Origin: Paenibacillus glycinis | GTDB taxonomy: Bacteria; Bacillota; Bacilli; Paenibacillales; Paenibacillaceae | NCBI RefSeq assembly: GCF_009909185.1 | Contig: NZ_JAAAMV010000004.1 | Location: 116,353 to 180,352 of the forward strand | Length of the DNA: 64,000 nt | Reading direction: 5' to 3' | Part shown: piece by piece, positions 50,748 to 59,907 of the stretch | Position numbering within the stretch: the stretch's first letter is position 1 | Layout of the letters: every line of letters begins with the position of its first letter | Position numbers and translations under genes: made by a program | The notes under the pieces: model-generated | Databases searched by the model: none | The model's input: only the letters and a program-made list of their open reading frames with translations | What the model was told of the DNA's origin: nothing

Positions 50748-53105
50748 GTGTTTGCAGCAGCTCGTCCGATCTGGCCGGCAGGCTTGACCGATACGATGAA
50801 CGTCGCCTGCGGCGTCAGAGCGCGGTTCCGGGCGGATACGCGGTCGTCCGCGCTCGTGCGCGTCACGGCCTCTTCCCGCTACCGCGTCTATGCGAACGGC
50901 TTGTTTTGCGGGCATGGTCCCGCGACCGCGCCGCACGGCCACTACCGCGTCGATGAATGGGACCTGTCGCCTTATCTGAGCAGCGGCGTCAACTATGTCG
51001 CCATCGAAGTCGCCGGCTATAACGTAAACAGCTTCTATACGCTCGACCAGCCTTCCTTCGTGCAGGCGGAGGTCGAGCTGGGCGGCGCGATCGCGGCCGC
51101 GACCGGCGAACCGGAGCATCCGTTCGACGTCTTCGTGCTGCCGGAGCGCGTGCGCCGCGTGCAGCGCTACAGCTTCCAGCGGGCGTTCGTCGAAGCGTAC
51201 GAATTCGGCCCAGGCGTCCATGACTGGCGGACTTCGGACGCGCAGCCGTCTCCTCCGGCGCAATGGGAGCCCGCGGGCGAAAAGCAGCTGCTTCCCCGCC
51301 GCGTCGGCTATCCCCGATTCGCGGTGCAAGCGCCGCGCGCCGTCCTGGCCACGGGCCATTTCGCCAAGTCGGCCTCGCCGGAACCGCCGTGGCGGGACCG
51401 CTCCCTCGCCGGGATCGGCCCTGAGTTCAAAGGCTACCGCATCGACGAGCTAACGCTCGTCCCGACCGACGAAATCGGCGCGCTCGCGATGACCGGCTGG
51501 GAACGGACCGCCGCCCGGTATGAAGGGCAGTCCCTGCGGCTCGGCGAGCGGCAGGCGGCGGTGCTCGCCTTCGACCGCAATTTGACCGGCTTTGTCGGGA
51601 TCGAGTTCACGGTCTCCGGGAAGTCGCGGATCGCGCTGACGTTCGACGAGATACTGACGGAGGACGGGGATGTCGACCATCTCCGCTTAGGCTGCGCGAA
51701 CGTCATTCACGCGGCTTGCGAGCCGGGATCCTACGCGCTCGAGTGCTTCGAGCCGTATACGCTGCAGTACTTGAAGGTGCTCGTGCTGGAGGGCGACTGC
51801 ACGCTGACGGGCTGCTCCGTCCGGGAATACGCCAATCCCGATGCCGACCGGGGCGAATTCGCAAGCTCCGACGACGCGCTGAACGCGATCTTCGAAGCGG
51901 CGCGCGAGACGTTCCGCCAGAACGCGGTCGACAACTTCATGGACTGTCCGTCCCGCGAACGGGCCGGCTGGCTCTGCGACAGCTTCTTCGCCGCCCGGGT
52001 GGAGGCGGATCTGACGGGCCGCTCCGTCGTCGAGGGCAATTTCTTCGAGAACTACGCGCTGCCGGAATCGTTCGCGTTCCTGCCGGAAGGCATGCTGCCG
52101 ATGTGCTATCCCGCCGATCACAACGACGGCGTGTTCATCCCGAATTGGGCGCTCTGGTTCGTCCTGCAGTTGGAGGAGTTCCAGGACCGCGGGGGCGACG
52201 GGACGCTTATCGCGGCGCTGCGGCCGAGAGTCGAATCGCTCTTCCGGTATTTCGAAGGCTTCCGCAACGAATTCGGGCTGCTCGAGAACCTGGAGAGCTG
52301 GGTTTTCATCGAATGGTCGAAGGCGAACGATTTCACCGGCGGAATCAATTTCTCGACCAACATGCTGTACGCCGCCGCGCTCGATGCCGCGGGCCGGTTA
52401 TATGGCATCGAAGCTTACCGGGAAGAGGCCGCGGCCCTGAAAAGCACGGTGCGCGAATTCGCGTACGACGGGGAATTCTTCGTGGACCAAGCGGTCGAGG
52501 ACGAGCACGGCGAGCTCGAGATCACGGATAACCGCACCGAAGTCGGCCAGTATTACGCGGCGTACTTCGGCATCGCGGACGCGGAGGAACTGCCGCTCTG
52601 GTTCGACAGCCTCATGCGCGACTTCAGTCCAAGCCGCAATCCGGACGAACCGTTTACCGCGGACATCGGCGGCATCCATCCCGCCAACGCCTTCATCGGC
52701 TATTACCTGCGGATGGAGCTTTTGGCGCGGCAGGGCTTGTCCGCCCAGCTGCTGGCGGAGGTCAAGGCATACTTCGGCAAAATGGCCGCCCGCACGGGCA
52801 CGCTCTGGGAGCATAACCGCACGGAAGCGAGCTGCAACCATGGATTCGCTTCCCACGTCGCGCGCGTGCTGTACCGAGACGCGCTCGGGATCAAGTCGTT
52901 CAGCCGCAAGCAACGGACGCTGACCATCGTCTTCGAAGACAACGCGCTGGCCTCGTGCAGCGGCAAGCTGCCGACGCCGGAAGGCGATATCGTCCTCCGC
53001 TGGCGCAAGGAAGGCGGCAACCTCTGCTACCGTCTGTCGGTCCCGCCCGGCTTGACCGTCGAGATCGAGAACCGCAGCGGCAGCCGGCTCGTGCCGGAGC
53101 GCTAG
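50748..53105 (+). CDS. Glycoside hydrolase family 78 protein (alpha-L-rhamnosidase-like)
   Basis: A 785-residue cytoplasmic glycosidase with no signal peptide. The N-terminal half has beta-sandwich domains (RYRVYANGLFCGHGPA, HYRVDEWDLSPYLSSGVN; LAFDRNLTGFVGIEFTVSG), and the (alpha/alpha)6 barrel contains the family acid motif NFMDCPSRERAGWLCDSFF, with GLLENLESWVFIEWS and TLWEHNRTEASCNHGFASHV later. It would remove terminal rhamnose or a related sugar from imported oligosaccharides. GTG 50748 follows TTGGAGGG by five bases. The LacI gene upstream and a terminator downstream bound it. Confidence 0.88.
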   Translation: MFAAARPIWPAGLTDTMNVACGVRARFRADTRSSALVRVTASSRYRVYANGLFCGHGPATAPHGHYRVDEWDLSPYLSSGVNYVAIEVAGYNVNSFYTLDQPSFVQAEVELGGAIAAATGEPEHPFDVFVLPERVRRVQRYSFQRAFVEAYEFGPGVHDWRTSDAQPSPPAQWEPAGEKQLLPRRVGYPRFAVQAPRAVLATGHFAKSASPEPPWRDRSLAGIGPEFKGYRIDELTLVPTDEIGALAMTGWERTAARYEGQSLRLGERQAAVLAFDRNLTGFVGIEFTVSGKSRIALTFDEILTEDGDVDHLRLGCANVIHAACEPGSYALECFEPYTLQYLKVLVLEGDCTLTGCSVREYANPDADRGEFASSDDALNAIFEAARETFRQNAVDNFMDCPSRERAGWLCDSFFAARVEADLTGRSVVEGNFFENYALPESFAFLPEGMLPMCYPADHNDGVFIPNWALWFVLQLEEFQDRGGDGTLIAALRPRVESLFRYFEGFRNEFGLLENLESWVFIEWSKANDFTGGINFSTNMLYAAALDAAGRLYGIEAYREEAAALKSTVREFAYDGEFFVDQAVEDEHGELEITDNRTEVGQYYAAYFGIADAEELPLWFDSLMRDFSPSRNPDEPFTADIGGIHPANAFIGYYLRMELLARQGLSAQLLAEVKAYFGKMAARTGTLWEHNRTEASCNHGFASHVARVLYRDALGIKSFSRKQRTLTIVFEDNALASCSGKLPTPEGDIVLRWRKEGGNLCYRLSVPPGLTVEIENRSGSRLVPER

Positions 53106-53138
53106 AAGCCCGCAACTCCGTACCATGCATATACCCGG

Positions 53139-53176
53139 CAAGACGCGTAAGGGGCGACACGCCCCCGTGCGTCTTG
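53139..53176 (+). terminator. Hairpin after the GH78 gene
   Basis: Stems CAAGACGC/GCGTCTTG and GGGGCG/CGCCCC nested, 35 bases past the stop, without a U-tract; it may act with the terminator that follows. Confidence 0.4.
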
Positions 53177-53190
53177 CCTCTCTCCCCGGA

Positions 53191-53217
53191 ATCCTGCGTT
53201 CGTGCAGGATTTTTTTC
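53191..53217 (+). terminator. Intrinsic terminator of the GH78 gene
   Basis: ATCCTGC/GCAGGAT stem with a 6-base loop followed by TTTTTT. Confidence 0.85.
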
Positions 53218-53305
53218 GTCTTCGGGACCTTTTCGACCGCTGTTTCGGCGGCCCGCCGCACTCCTGCCCCGGTTCATTCAACAGGGCTGGGCTCCCCTGA
53301 CGCGG

Positions 53306-53509
53306 TCAATGAAGCAGGTTCCGCAGGAGATACATGAAGATGCCCAGCGCGACATTCGTCCAGCCGAGAACCAGGGACAGCTTGTACTCCGTCTTGTTTC
53401 CTTGCTTGCGGTTGCCGCCCGCATCCAACCGGATCAGCACGAATCCGGTAATCAGCAGCAGCGGCACCGCGTAGCTGATGAAGTTGATGGTATATCCGCT
53501 GATGATCAT
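53306..53509 (-). CDS. Small membrane protein of the second ger operon (CLC_0170-like)
   Basis: A 67-residue protein with two helices (ISYAVPLLLITGFVLIRLDA and SLVLGWTNVALGIFMYLLR) separated by a charged loop (GNRKQGNKTEYK). It follows the GerC gene by 27 bases on the same strand, and GGAGG lies eight bases before the ATG. Short two-helix proteins at the end of ger operons are known in Firmicutes (the CLC_0170 group, GerD-independent); the assignment is by size and position. A role in receptor assembly is inference. Confidence 0.65.
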   Translation of the reverse strand: MIISGYTINFISYAVPLLLITGFVLIRLDAGGNRKQGNKTEYKLSLVLGWTNVALGIFMYLLRNLLH

Positions 53510-53536
53510 CCCGACCGCCTCCGTTCCGGATTGTCA

Positions 53537-54763
53537 TTATCTCGCTTCCATGCCGACGCGTCTGACGTTGACGAAGGTTTTAATGTCGAAGGTCATTTCC
53601 TTGTACTGCTCCTGCCATTGTTCTTTGGTCTTCACCTTGGCGTTCCAATAGCCCGGCTTCTTCGCGCGGATGTATTCCCCGAAGCCGAATATATCGCTCC
53701 CGGCCTCCTGCGTTTGCCGAATGAGCCGGCCGAACATCTTGGTCGCGGTCTTGGACTCGACGTCCTGGATCTCGCGCAGCACGCCCTCGTCATGCAGGTT
53801 GAATTCCATGTCCAGCTTCTCTTCCACATTGACTTCGAGCACGATGGTGATCATGAAATGGGGGTGGCCGTCGCGGATGGCCGCTTTCCACTTCGTATCG
53901 CGGTGGGTCGTGGAGGTCATGACCATGCGCGAGCTTCCGCTCAGCCTCACGAATACGCGGTATCCGGCGGGATTGATGCCTTTGATCGCCATATACCCCC
54001 CGATCTGAAGCGGCTTGGTCTTGCCCATCATATGCGCCCCTTTGAAGTAGGCGAGTCCCATGATTTCGACGTTTTGTTCCTTCTTCAGCGCCACGTACGG
54101 CAGATAGCCCTCCTGGCCTTTCTTCGACGCGTTGCTCCAGAACATCCCGATATAGTCCTGCGGGAATTTCCCCATGTTGATTCCCTCGTCCAAGGTGGAC
54201 ATGAGGTACAGCGTGGGGATGCGCTCGAGCTTCGGGGCCGCCTTCAGCAGGGGCATCGCCTCGCCCTTCGCGATCATCAGCCACGCCATCCGGCGGACCT
54301 CCGAATTCCTCCGGAAATAATCGTTCACGTTATCGATCCCGCTCTTCGCGATCTCCTCCGACATGATTATGACGCGAAGATGCCCGAAGAAGATTCGGCT
54401 CGACACCTGCTGCTGCAGCCTCATGAACGCATCGTCGAGCGAATACCCGACCACGTCAATCACCCAGACCGTCTGCTGCGAATTCGTCGTGCCTCCCCCG
54501 CCTTCCCCGGGGCCGAGCGGAATCCTTCCCGGAAGCGCGATTTGGACAGCGACGCGAATCGAGTCCCTGCTCAGGCGCTCCCGCGTGCCTTGATTGTTCG
54601 TCACATCGTCGCTTCCCGTATTCGAGCCGGCCTTATCGATCGACACCCCGAGCACGACGGCGCGGTCCTCGATCTCCAGCCGGTCCCAGCAACCCGTCAT
54701 CAAAGGCAAGAGGAACAGCATCGGGACGGCAAGCTTAACGAGCCGGTTCCATCGCGTTTTCAT
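53537..54763 (-). CDS. GerC-family spore germination lipoprotein, second ger operon
   Basis: A 408-residue lipoprotein. The signal ends LPLMTGC and is followed by WDRLEIEDRAVVLGVSIDKA. Conserved parts are VVGYSLDDAFMRLQQQVSSR, RIFFGHLRVIIMSEEIAKSG and NVRRVGMEAR-type C-terminus (MTFDIKTFVNVRRVG). ATG 54763 lies 28 bases inside the end of the GerB gene, after GGGGGAAACG; an upstream start is less likely. Confidence 0.93.
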   Translation of the reverse strand: MKTRWNRLVKLAVPMLFLLPLMTGCWDRLEIEDRAVVLGVSIDKAGSNTGSDDVTNNQGTRERLSRDSIRVAVQIALPGRIPLGPGEGGGGTTNSQQTVWVIDVVGYSLDDAFMRLQQQVSSRIFFGHLRVIIMSEEIAKSGIDNVNDYFRRNSEVRRMAWLMIAKGEAMPLLKAAPKLERIPTLYLMSTLDEGINMGKFPQDYIGMFWSNASKKGQEGYLPYVALKKEQNVEIMGLAYFKGAHMMGKTKPLQIGGYMAIKGINPAGYRVFVRLSGSSRMVMTSTTHRDTKWKAAIRDGHPHFMITIVLEVNVEEKLDMEFNLHDEGVLREIQDVESKTATKMFGRLIRQTQEAGSDIFGFGEYIRAKKPGYWNAKVKTKEQWQEQYKEMTFDIKTFVNVRRVGMEAR

Positions 54764-55856
54764 TGGGTCGTTTCCCCCGCTTCTTGCGGATGAGCGCCAC
54801 GACAAACAGCAAACCGGGATAGGCGATCGTAATCGCCAATCCGATACGTCCGACGCGCTCGATAACCGCGTACATCTGGAAAATGTTTTTCGGAATCAAC
54901 GCCATGACGAAGATGACCGGGAGCAGGAACGTGGCGAACAAGTTGTGGTCCTTCAACCGGAACAGCTCGGTCGTCATCCGGATCGTCAAATAATTCGTGG
55001 AAAGCAGCGTCGTGAATACCGCCGTCACCCAGACCGCCAGAAACGCCGCATCCAGCCTCTCCAGCACATTCGCCGGCAGCGTCGTCGCCTTCGCCAGCTC
55101 CAGCGTCGGCCAGAGCAGATGCTTGATCTCCTCGGAACCGAACACGCCGACGGCCGCGACGACGATCGATACGTACAGGCTGCCGGCGATAAAAATGCCC
55201 CAGAAGCTGGCCTGCAAAGCTCTGTCCGGCCTCCGCATGGCCGGAATGACGAGCGTCATGACGAAAGAGCCCTGGAACAAGGCCGCCACCGTCAGGATGC
55301 CCGGGACCATCCCGCTCGGATCGTTGCCCCAGACCGGCTGCAGATTGATCATATCCGCGTTCTTCATCGACAGCGCCACGATCAGAAACCCCGGACCCAA
55401 GAGCAGCGGAAAATAAAAGTTATGGATATAGGCGAACGTCGTGACATTGACTCGGCTGGAAATGGTGGCCAGCGCAAGCATGACGACGACCGTGACCTCC
55501 AACGGGGTGTTCTTCAAAACCGAGGTGACGACGACCTCGCCGAACTCCCGCGCGCCGAGCGCCGTTATCACGGCGAAGAACGCGATCATGGCGACGCTGC
55601 CGACCCAGGCCAGCCATCGGCCGATAATATCCTCGCTGTACTGCACGATCGACTGGTTCGGGAACCGAATCCCGAGCAGCGTGATCAAATACAGTCCGAT
55701 GTAACCCAGCGCCATGCCAAGCAGCGTCACGAGCGGCGCGCCCGCGTCGGCCGCCTTGACGGCAAATAGCGGGAGCGCCAGCACGCCGACCCCGATAATG
55801 GTGCTGGCTAAGACGGCCGACGATTGAATCGCCGTGATCTGGCGGATGTTTGCCAT
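54735..55856 (-). CDS. GerB-family spore germination permease, second ger operon
   Basis: A 373-residue ten-helix permease. Signature parts are QITAIQSSAVLASTIIGVGV, LALPLFAVKAADAGAPLV, TTFAYIHNFYFPLLLGPGFL, and GSFVMTLVIPAMRRPDRA. It starts three bases after the GerA stop and overlaps the GerC gene at its end. Its N-terminus (ITAIQ, STIIGVGVLALP) is closer to the classical GerAB/YndE type than the B subunit of the first operon. Confidence 0.94.
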   Translation of the reverse strand: MANIRQITAIQSSAVLASTIIGVGVLALPLFAVKAADAGAPLVTLLGMALGYIGLYLITLLGIRFPNQSIVQYSEDIIGRWLAWVGSVAMIAFFAVITALGAREFGEVVVTSVLKNTPLEVTVVVMLALATISSRVNVTTFAYIHNFYFPLLLGPGFLIVALSMKNADMINLQPVWGNDPSGMVPGILTVAALFQGSFVMTLVIPAMRRPDRALQASFWGIFIAGSLYVSIVVAAVGVFGSEEIKHLLWPTLELAKATTLPANVLERLDAAFLAVWVTAVFTTLLSTNYLTIRMTTELFRLKDHNLFATFLLPVIFVMALIPKNIFQMYAVIERVGRIGLAITIAYPGLLFVVALIRKKRGKRPNENAMEPAR

Positions 55857-55859
55857 CGT

Positions 55860-57503
55860 TCAAGACTCCTTCGGCTGATCGTTTAGATTCATGGGATCAA
55901 GCGCGTTATGCGGCTGTTTCTTCATCTCTTCCATGGCCGCATCGCTCAGCCGCGCTTTGTCCTTGGGATACAGGAAGGAAGGCCGCTCCGACATCCAGGA
56001 CAACGGCGCGCGAACGACGAGATCCTTCATCCCCTGAAAGCTGCCCGGGACGAGCGGCGCCAGGTAAGGCACGCCGAAGGACTTCAGGGACAATAAATGA
56101 TTAGCGATCAGGATGAAGCCGATCATCACGCCGTACAGCCCGAAGATGCCCGCCATGACGATGAGCGGAAACCGCAGCAGGCGCAAAGCGAGCGCCGCGT
56201 TGTACGCGGGGGTCGCGAACGAGCCGATCGTCGTGAGCGCGATGATGACCACCGTGATGGGGCTCGCGAAGCCGGCCGCTACGGCGGCTTGTCCGACGAC
56301 AAGCACCCCGACGATCGATAACGCGCCGCCGACCTGCTGCGGCAGGCGGATCGTCGCTTCCCGGAGCACCTCCATGGAGATCTCGATGATCAACACCTCG
56401 ATGACGGCCGGGAACGGCACGCCTGCCCTTCCCCCGGCGACGGCGACCGCGAACTCCGTCGGAATCAGCTCGGGGTTAAACGAAATGATGGAGACGTACA
56501 AGGCCGGGAAGACGAGCGAGAAAACGAGCGCGATGAACCTCGCCACGCGAATGGCGCTCATCAAGAGGAACCGCTCCGTGTAATCTTCGACCGTTTGGTA
56601 GAATTGGTTGAATACCGCCGGCACGATCAGGGCCAGCGGCGAGCCGCTCACCAGAATGGCGATCCGGCCCTCGAGCAGGTTGGCGGCTACTTTGTCTGGC
56701 CGTTCCGTGTACTGCACCTGGGGAAAAGGCGAGTAGTGATTATCCTCGATAAACTGCTCCAGGTAGCCGGAATCGAGCACCGCATCGATATCGATGACGG
56801 ATAGCCGCCGCTCGACTTCCTCGAGCAATTCCGGATTCGCGACGCCTTCCATGAAACACACGGCGACGAGCGACTTGCTCCGACGGCCGATGGTCATGGA
56901 GCGCACTTTCAGCTCGGGCGTCTGCAGCCGGTAGCGGATCAAGGAGATATTCGTCTCCAGCATCTCGATGAACCCCTCGCGCGGGCCCCGGATGACCTGC
57001 TCGGTCGCCGGCTGATCGATGGCCCGCCTGTCGACATGGCAGGTTCGAACGATGAACGACGTATTCAATTCGTTGACGACGAGGACCGATTCGCCGCGCA
57101 GGATGCCCTGGACGAGCACGTCCAATTGGCATTCGGTGCCGACGTTGCTGTGATAGAGGGTCTCGTTCAAGATCATATCGTGCAGCTGCCCCGAATCGAT
57201 CTCCGCATCCGCGAGGTCGGAAGACTTGTGCATCAGCGGCTTCATCAATTCCTGATTGATCGCGTTCTGGTCGGTCATGCTGGTCAGAAACAACAGCGCC
57301 GCCGGGAAGCGGCCGAACGCCTTGAAGCGGCGGACGACGAAATCGAAATCGTCCTGCATCGCTTCTTCGATCGCTTCGATCGTATCGTCCAGCCGGCCGC
57401 TTACCTTCATCTCCGCCAGCCGTTCCAGAATCGGGGACGAGAGCTCCTGCTTGGCCTTTTGCGATCGATCCCCTTTGGACTTGCCCCAGCTGCGCATCGA
57501 CAT
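55860..57503 (-). CDS. GerA-family spore germination protein (A subunit), second ger operon
   Basis: A 547-residue protein with a longer polar N-terminus than the first operon's A subunit (SKGDRSQKAKQELSSPILER). The soluble domain contains VDVLVQGILRGESVLVVNEL-like sequence, ATEQVIRGPREGFIEMLETN (20 residues) and SMTIGRRSKSLVAVCFMEGV; the membrane part has FPAVIEVLIIEISMEVLREA, NHLLSLKSFGVPYLAPLVPG and GMKDLVVRAPLSWM. ATG 57503 follows AGGGGG by seven bases. It opens an A-B-C-small-protein operon. Confidence 0.95.
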   Translation of the reverse strand: MSMRSWGKSKGDRSQKAKQELSSPILERLAEMKVSGRLDDTIEAIEEAMQDDFDFVVRRFKAFGRFPAALLFLTSMTDQNAINQELMKPLMHKSSDLADAEIDSGQLHDMILNETLYHSNVGTECQLDVLVQGILRGESVLVVNELNTSFIVRTCHVDRRAIDQPATEQVIRGPREGFIEMLETNISLIRYRLQTPELKVRSMTIGRRSKSLVAVCFMEGVANPELLEEVERRLSVIDIDAVLDSGYLEQFIEDNHYSPFPQVQYTERPDKVAANLLEGRIAILVSGSPLALIVPAVFNQFYQTVEDYTERFLLMSAIRVARFIALVFSLVFPALYVSIISFNPELIPTEFAVAVAGGRAGVPFPAVIEVLIIEISMEVLREATIRLPQQVGGALSIVGVLVVGQAAVAAGFASPITVVIIALTTIGSFATPAYNAALALRLLRFPLIVMAGIFGLYGVMIGFILIANHLLSLKSFGVPYLAPLVPGSFQGMKDLVVRAPLSWMSERPSFLYPKDKARLSDAAMEEMKKQPHNALDPMNLNDQPKES

Positions 57504-57600
57504 CCGTAGTCCCCCTTTGAACCGCCTGGCATTTGCATGAATAATCCAAGGTTACTATGCGCAAAATTGTCAGATTTATGCACTGGGCGGACGCACGCGT

Positions 57601-57640
57601 AAAAGGCCCGCCGGAACGAGCCGTTCCGGCGGGCCTTTCA
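57601..57640 (-). terminator. Terminator of the HAD-family gene
   Basis: A perfect 17-bp stem (AAAGGCCCGCCGGAACG with its partner) and 3-base loop, followed by TTTTACG on the minus strand. It separates the HAD gene from the ger operon. Confidence 0.85.
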
Positions 57641-57647
57641 GTGAACA

Positions 57648-57716
57648 TTTCTGCGAGCGTTTCTGCGAGCGTTTCTGCGAGCGTTCAATGAGCCTTCAAT
57701 GAGCCTTCAGTGAGCC
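57648..57716. repeat. Two adjoining short tandem repeats
   Basis: TTTCTGCGAGCG occurs three times with a 12-base period (57648-57683), followed by three copies of TTCAATGAGCC with an 11-base period (57684-57716, the last with G for A). More degenerate copies continue to about 57745, just before the HAD stop. Confidence 0.75.
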
Positions 57717-57758
57717 TTTTTGGCGAGGCCTTTCGTGAGCCTGTATTCGTTTGCGCGA

Positions 57759-58538
57759 TCAGCCAAGCAGACGCTCCAGCACGATCGCCACGCCGTCCCG
57801 GTCGTTCGTGTCGGTCACCTCGGTTGCCAGCGCTTTCAATTCATTCACGGCGTTGCCCATGGCGACCGCGTGCGCGGACATGGTGAACAGCTCCAAATCG
57901 TTGTGATCGTCGCCGAACGCGATCAGCTCGGACGTCGCGATGCCGTAGTGCGCGCATACGATCAGGACGCCGCTCACCTTGGAGACCGATGGATGCATGA
58001 TCTGAATCAGCTTGCCGCCATCGGTGGCGATGAACCGGGTCTTCGCGGCGAACGCCTCCCGCAGCTGCCCCTCGGCACCGCCGAACTCGGAGAGCAGGAT
58101 CTTGGTGGCGACGTATTGTTTCATCGCCTTCGGAGCGCAGATCGTCGGCCGGTTCGACTTGCTGAAGAAAGCGGGGTCCCGGATTTCCCTGCTGGCATAG
58201 AGACGATCCTGCGACTCCAGGCTGATCCGGATCTCTTGCGGAAGCCGTTCCGCGCAATAATCGAGAATCTCCGCGGCCGTTTCGGGTTCGATCGGCGTAT
58301 GGACGTCGATGCCCGCGTCCGCGTCCACGACCAGCGCGCCGTTGTAATAGACGAACGACGCGTCTGATCTCAGCTCCGGAGGGAGCAGATGCCGGACGGA
58401 TCTCGGCGGCCGTCCCGTGGCGTAGATCACCTTCATTCCCTCTTGCCTGCAAGCAAGCAGCGCGTTCGCATTTCGCTCCGACACCTGCTTTGCCGCATTC
58501 AGCAGCGTGCCGTCCAAATCGAGCACGATTCCCCGCAT
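57759..58538 (-). CDS. Cof-type HAD-IIB phosphatase
   Basis: A 259-residue haloacid-dehalogenase-like hydrolase acting on sugar phosphates or similar small phosphoesters. Motif I is IVLDLDGTLLN with the nucleophile and acid Asp, motif II is VIYATGRPPRS, the cap domain lies at ~80-185, motif III is the Lys before VSGVLIVCAHYG, and motif IV is IAFGDDHNDLELF. ATG 58538 follows AAAGGGTGG by six bases; the in-frame extension of 42 codons upstream is non-coding. It is monocistronic and ends before the short repeats. Confidence 0.93.
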   Translation of the reverse strand: MRGIVLDLDGTLLNAAKQVSERNANALLACRQEGMKVIYATGRPPRSVRHLLPPELRSDASFVYYNGALVVDADAGIDVHTPIEPETAAEILDYCAERLPQEIRISLESQDRLYASREIRDPAFFSKSNRPTICAPKAMKQYVATKILLSEFGGAEGQLREAFAAKTRFIATDGGKLIQIMHPSVSKVSGVLIVCAHYGIATSELIAFGDDHNDLELFTMSAHAVAMGNAVNELKALATEVTDTNDRDGVAIVLERLLG

Positions 58539-59011
58539 GGCTTTCCACCCTTTCGTAATAGAATCCAACCGTCCGCCTTGGCCGGCATGGCGCGGACGAG
58601 CGAGCGCCGCGAAGCCGAACAGCCCCTGTTCCTGATGCGGGGCAGGGGCTGTCCGCAGGGCCATGGCGCGCGGAAATAACGGCGAAGACTTGCGTAGTTT
58701 ATCTTATGCGGCGCGCGGATATGCATGATGTTCCATATGCGGAGTAGGGAGAAGACGGGTTCCGGCGCCGCTATTCCGGTCTTGATCGGCTATTTGCATA
58801 TGCAGCGGACTCCGATGACGCCATTTGCCGATGAGACTCCCGCTTGGCCGCTTCCGGGAGCCGATCGCGGTCTCCGTGGCCGCCAAACGCCGGACTGCAT
58901 GCCGCAACGCGTTCGCTCGTGTCCGCCTATTGCGGGCGGCACGGCATGGGAAATCAAAAACCAGCCCGGCGCAATCGAAATTGCGCGGACTGGTCTCCGG
59001 GTTCGCCTCGA
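58539..59011. other. Gene-free stretch between HAD and ROK genes
   Basis: About 470 bases with no credible gene. It holds a perfect 10-bp hairpin (ACAGCCCCTG and its complement, 58619-58652) in the probable HAD leader, without a U-tract, and the ROK terminator at 58959-58994. Short frames here are shadows or lack ribosome sites. Confidence 0.5.
58959..58994 (-). terminator. Terminator of the ROK fructokinase gene
   Basis: Stem ACCAGTCCGCGCAAT paired imperfectly with ATTGCGCCGGGCTGGT, followed by TTTTTGA on the minus strand, 17 bases past the stop. Confidence 0.75.
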
Positions 59012-59890
59012 TTACTTCGCGCCAAGCGCGCGCAAACCGAGCGCGAGCGAGCCGCTGAGGCCGGCGTTGTCGCCGAGGCCCGGCGGCACGATGTAGTCGT
59101 CGATGCCGGCCAGCACGGCCTCCGCGCTGACGTAGCCGTTCAGGTTCTTGCGCACTTCCGCGCGGATGAGCGGGAACAGCTGCATTTGGTGCATGACCCC
59201 GCCGCCCAGAATGACCTTCTTCGGCGATAGCAGCAGGACCGCGCTCGCGACCGCTTGGCCGATATAGAACGCTTCGATTTCCCATGCCTTATGATCGACG
59301 CCGAGCTCGCTGCCTTTGACCTTCCAACGGCCTTCCAGCGCCGGGCCGGCGGCCATGCCTTCCAGGCAATCGCCGTGGTACGGGCAGAAGCCTTCGTAGG
59401 CATCTTCCGGGTGGCGGCGGGTCAGCACATGCCCGCCCTCCGGGTGAACCAAGCCGTGCACGAGCTTGCCTTCCGCGTATACGCCGACGCCGACGCCGGT
59501 GCCGATCGTGTAGTAGAGGCAGCTGTCGAGTCCGGCCGCCGCGCCCCACGTCGCTTCGCCGAGCGCCGCCGCGTTCACGTCCGTATCCCAGCCGAACGGC
59601 ACGTCGAACGCTTTGCGCAGCTCGGGCAGGAACGGATAGTTGCCCCAGCCCGGCTTCGGCGTCGTCGTGACGTACCCGTAGGTCGGGTTTGCCGGATCGA
59701 TGTCGATCGGTCCGAAGGAGCCGATGCCGATCGCCTCGATTTCTTTGTCTTTAAAATAATTCACGACGTTCGCCAGCGTTACTTCCGGCCGTTCCGTCGG
59801 GAAACTCACTCGCTCCAAAATCGTTCCATCCTCGGTACCGATGCCGCAGACGAACTTCGTGCCTCCGGCTTCAATTGCTCCTATGCGCAT
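59012..59890 (-). CDS. ROK-family fructokinase
   Basis: A 292-residue sugar kinase (ATP plus fructose to fructose 6-phosphate by family). Visible are the ATP loop IGAIEAGGTKFVCGIG, IGIGSFGPIDIDP, the active-site WDTDVNAAALGEATWGAA, YYTIGTGVGVGVYAEGKLVHG, the zinc-binding motif CPYHGDCLEGMAAGPALE and the second phosphate loop KVILGGGVMHQ. The bacterial fructokinase/GmuE group has exactly this arrangement. GAGGAGG precedes ATG 59890. The hydrolase gene upstream ends 17 bases away, so they may be one unit. Confidence 0.94.
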   Translation of the reverse strand: MRIGAIEAGGTKFVCGIGTEDGTILERVSFPTERPEVTLANVVNYFKDKEIEAIGIGSFGPIDIDPANPTYGYVTTTPKPGWGNYPFLPELRKAFDVPFGWDTDVNAAALGEATWGAAAGLDSCLYYTIGTGVGVGVYAEGKLVHGLVHPEGGHVLTRRHPEDAYEGFCPYHGDCLEGMAAGPALEGRWKVKGSELGVDHKAWEIEAFYIGQAVASAVLLLSPKKVILGGGVMHQMQLFPLIRAEVRKNLNGYVSAEAVLAGIDDYIVPPGLGDNAGLSGSLALGLRALGAK

Positions 59891-59907
59891 GTCTCACACT
59901 TCCTCCT

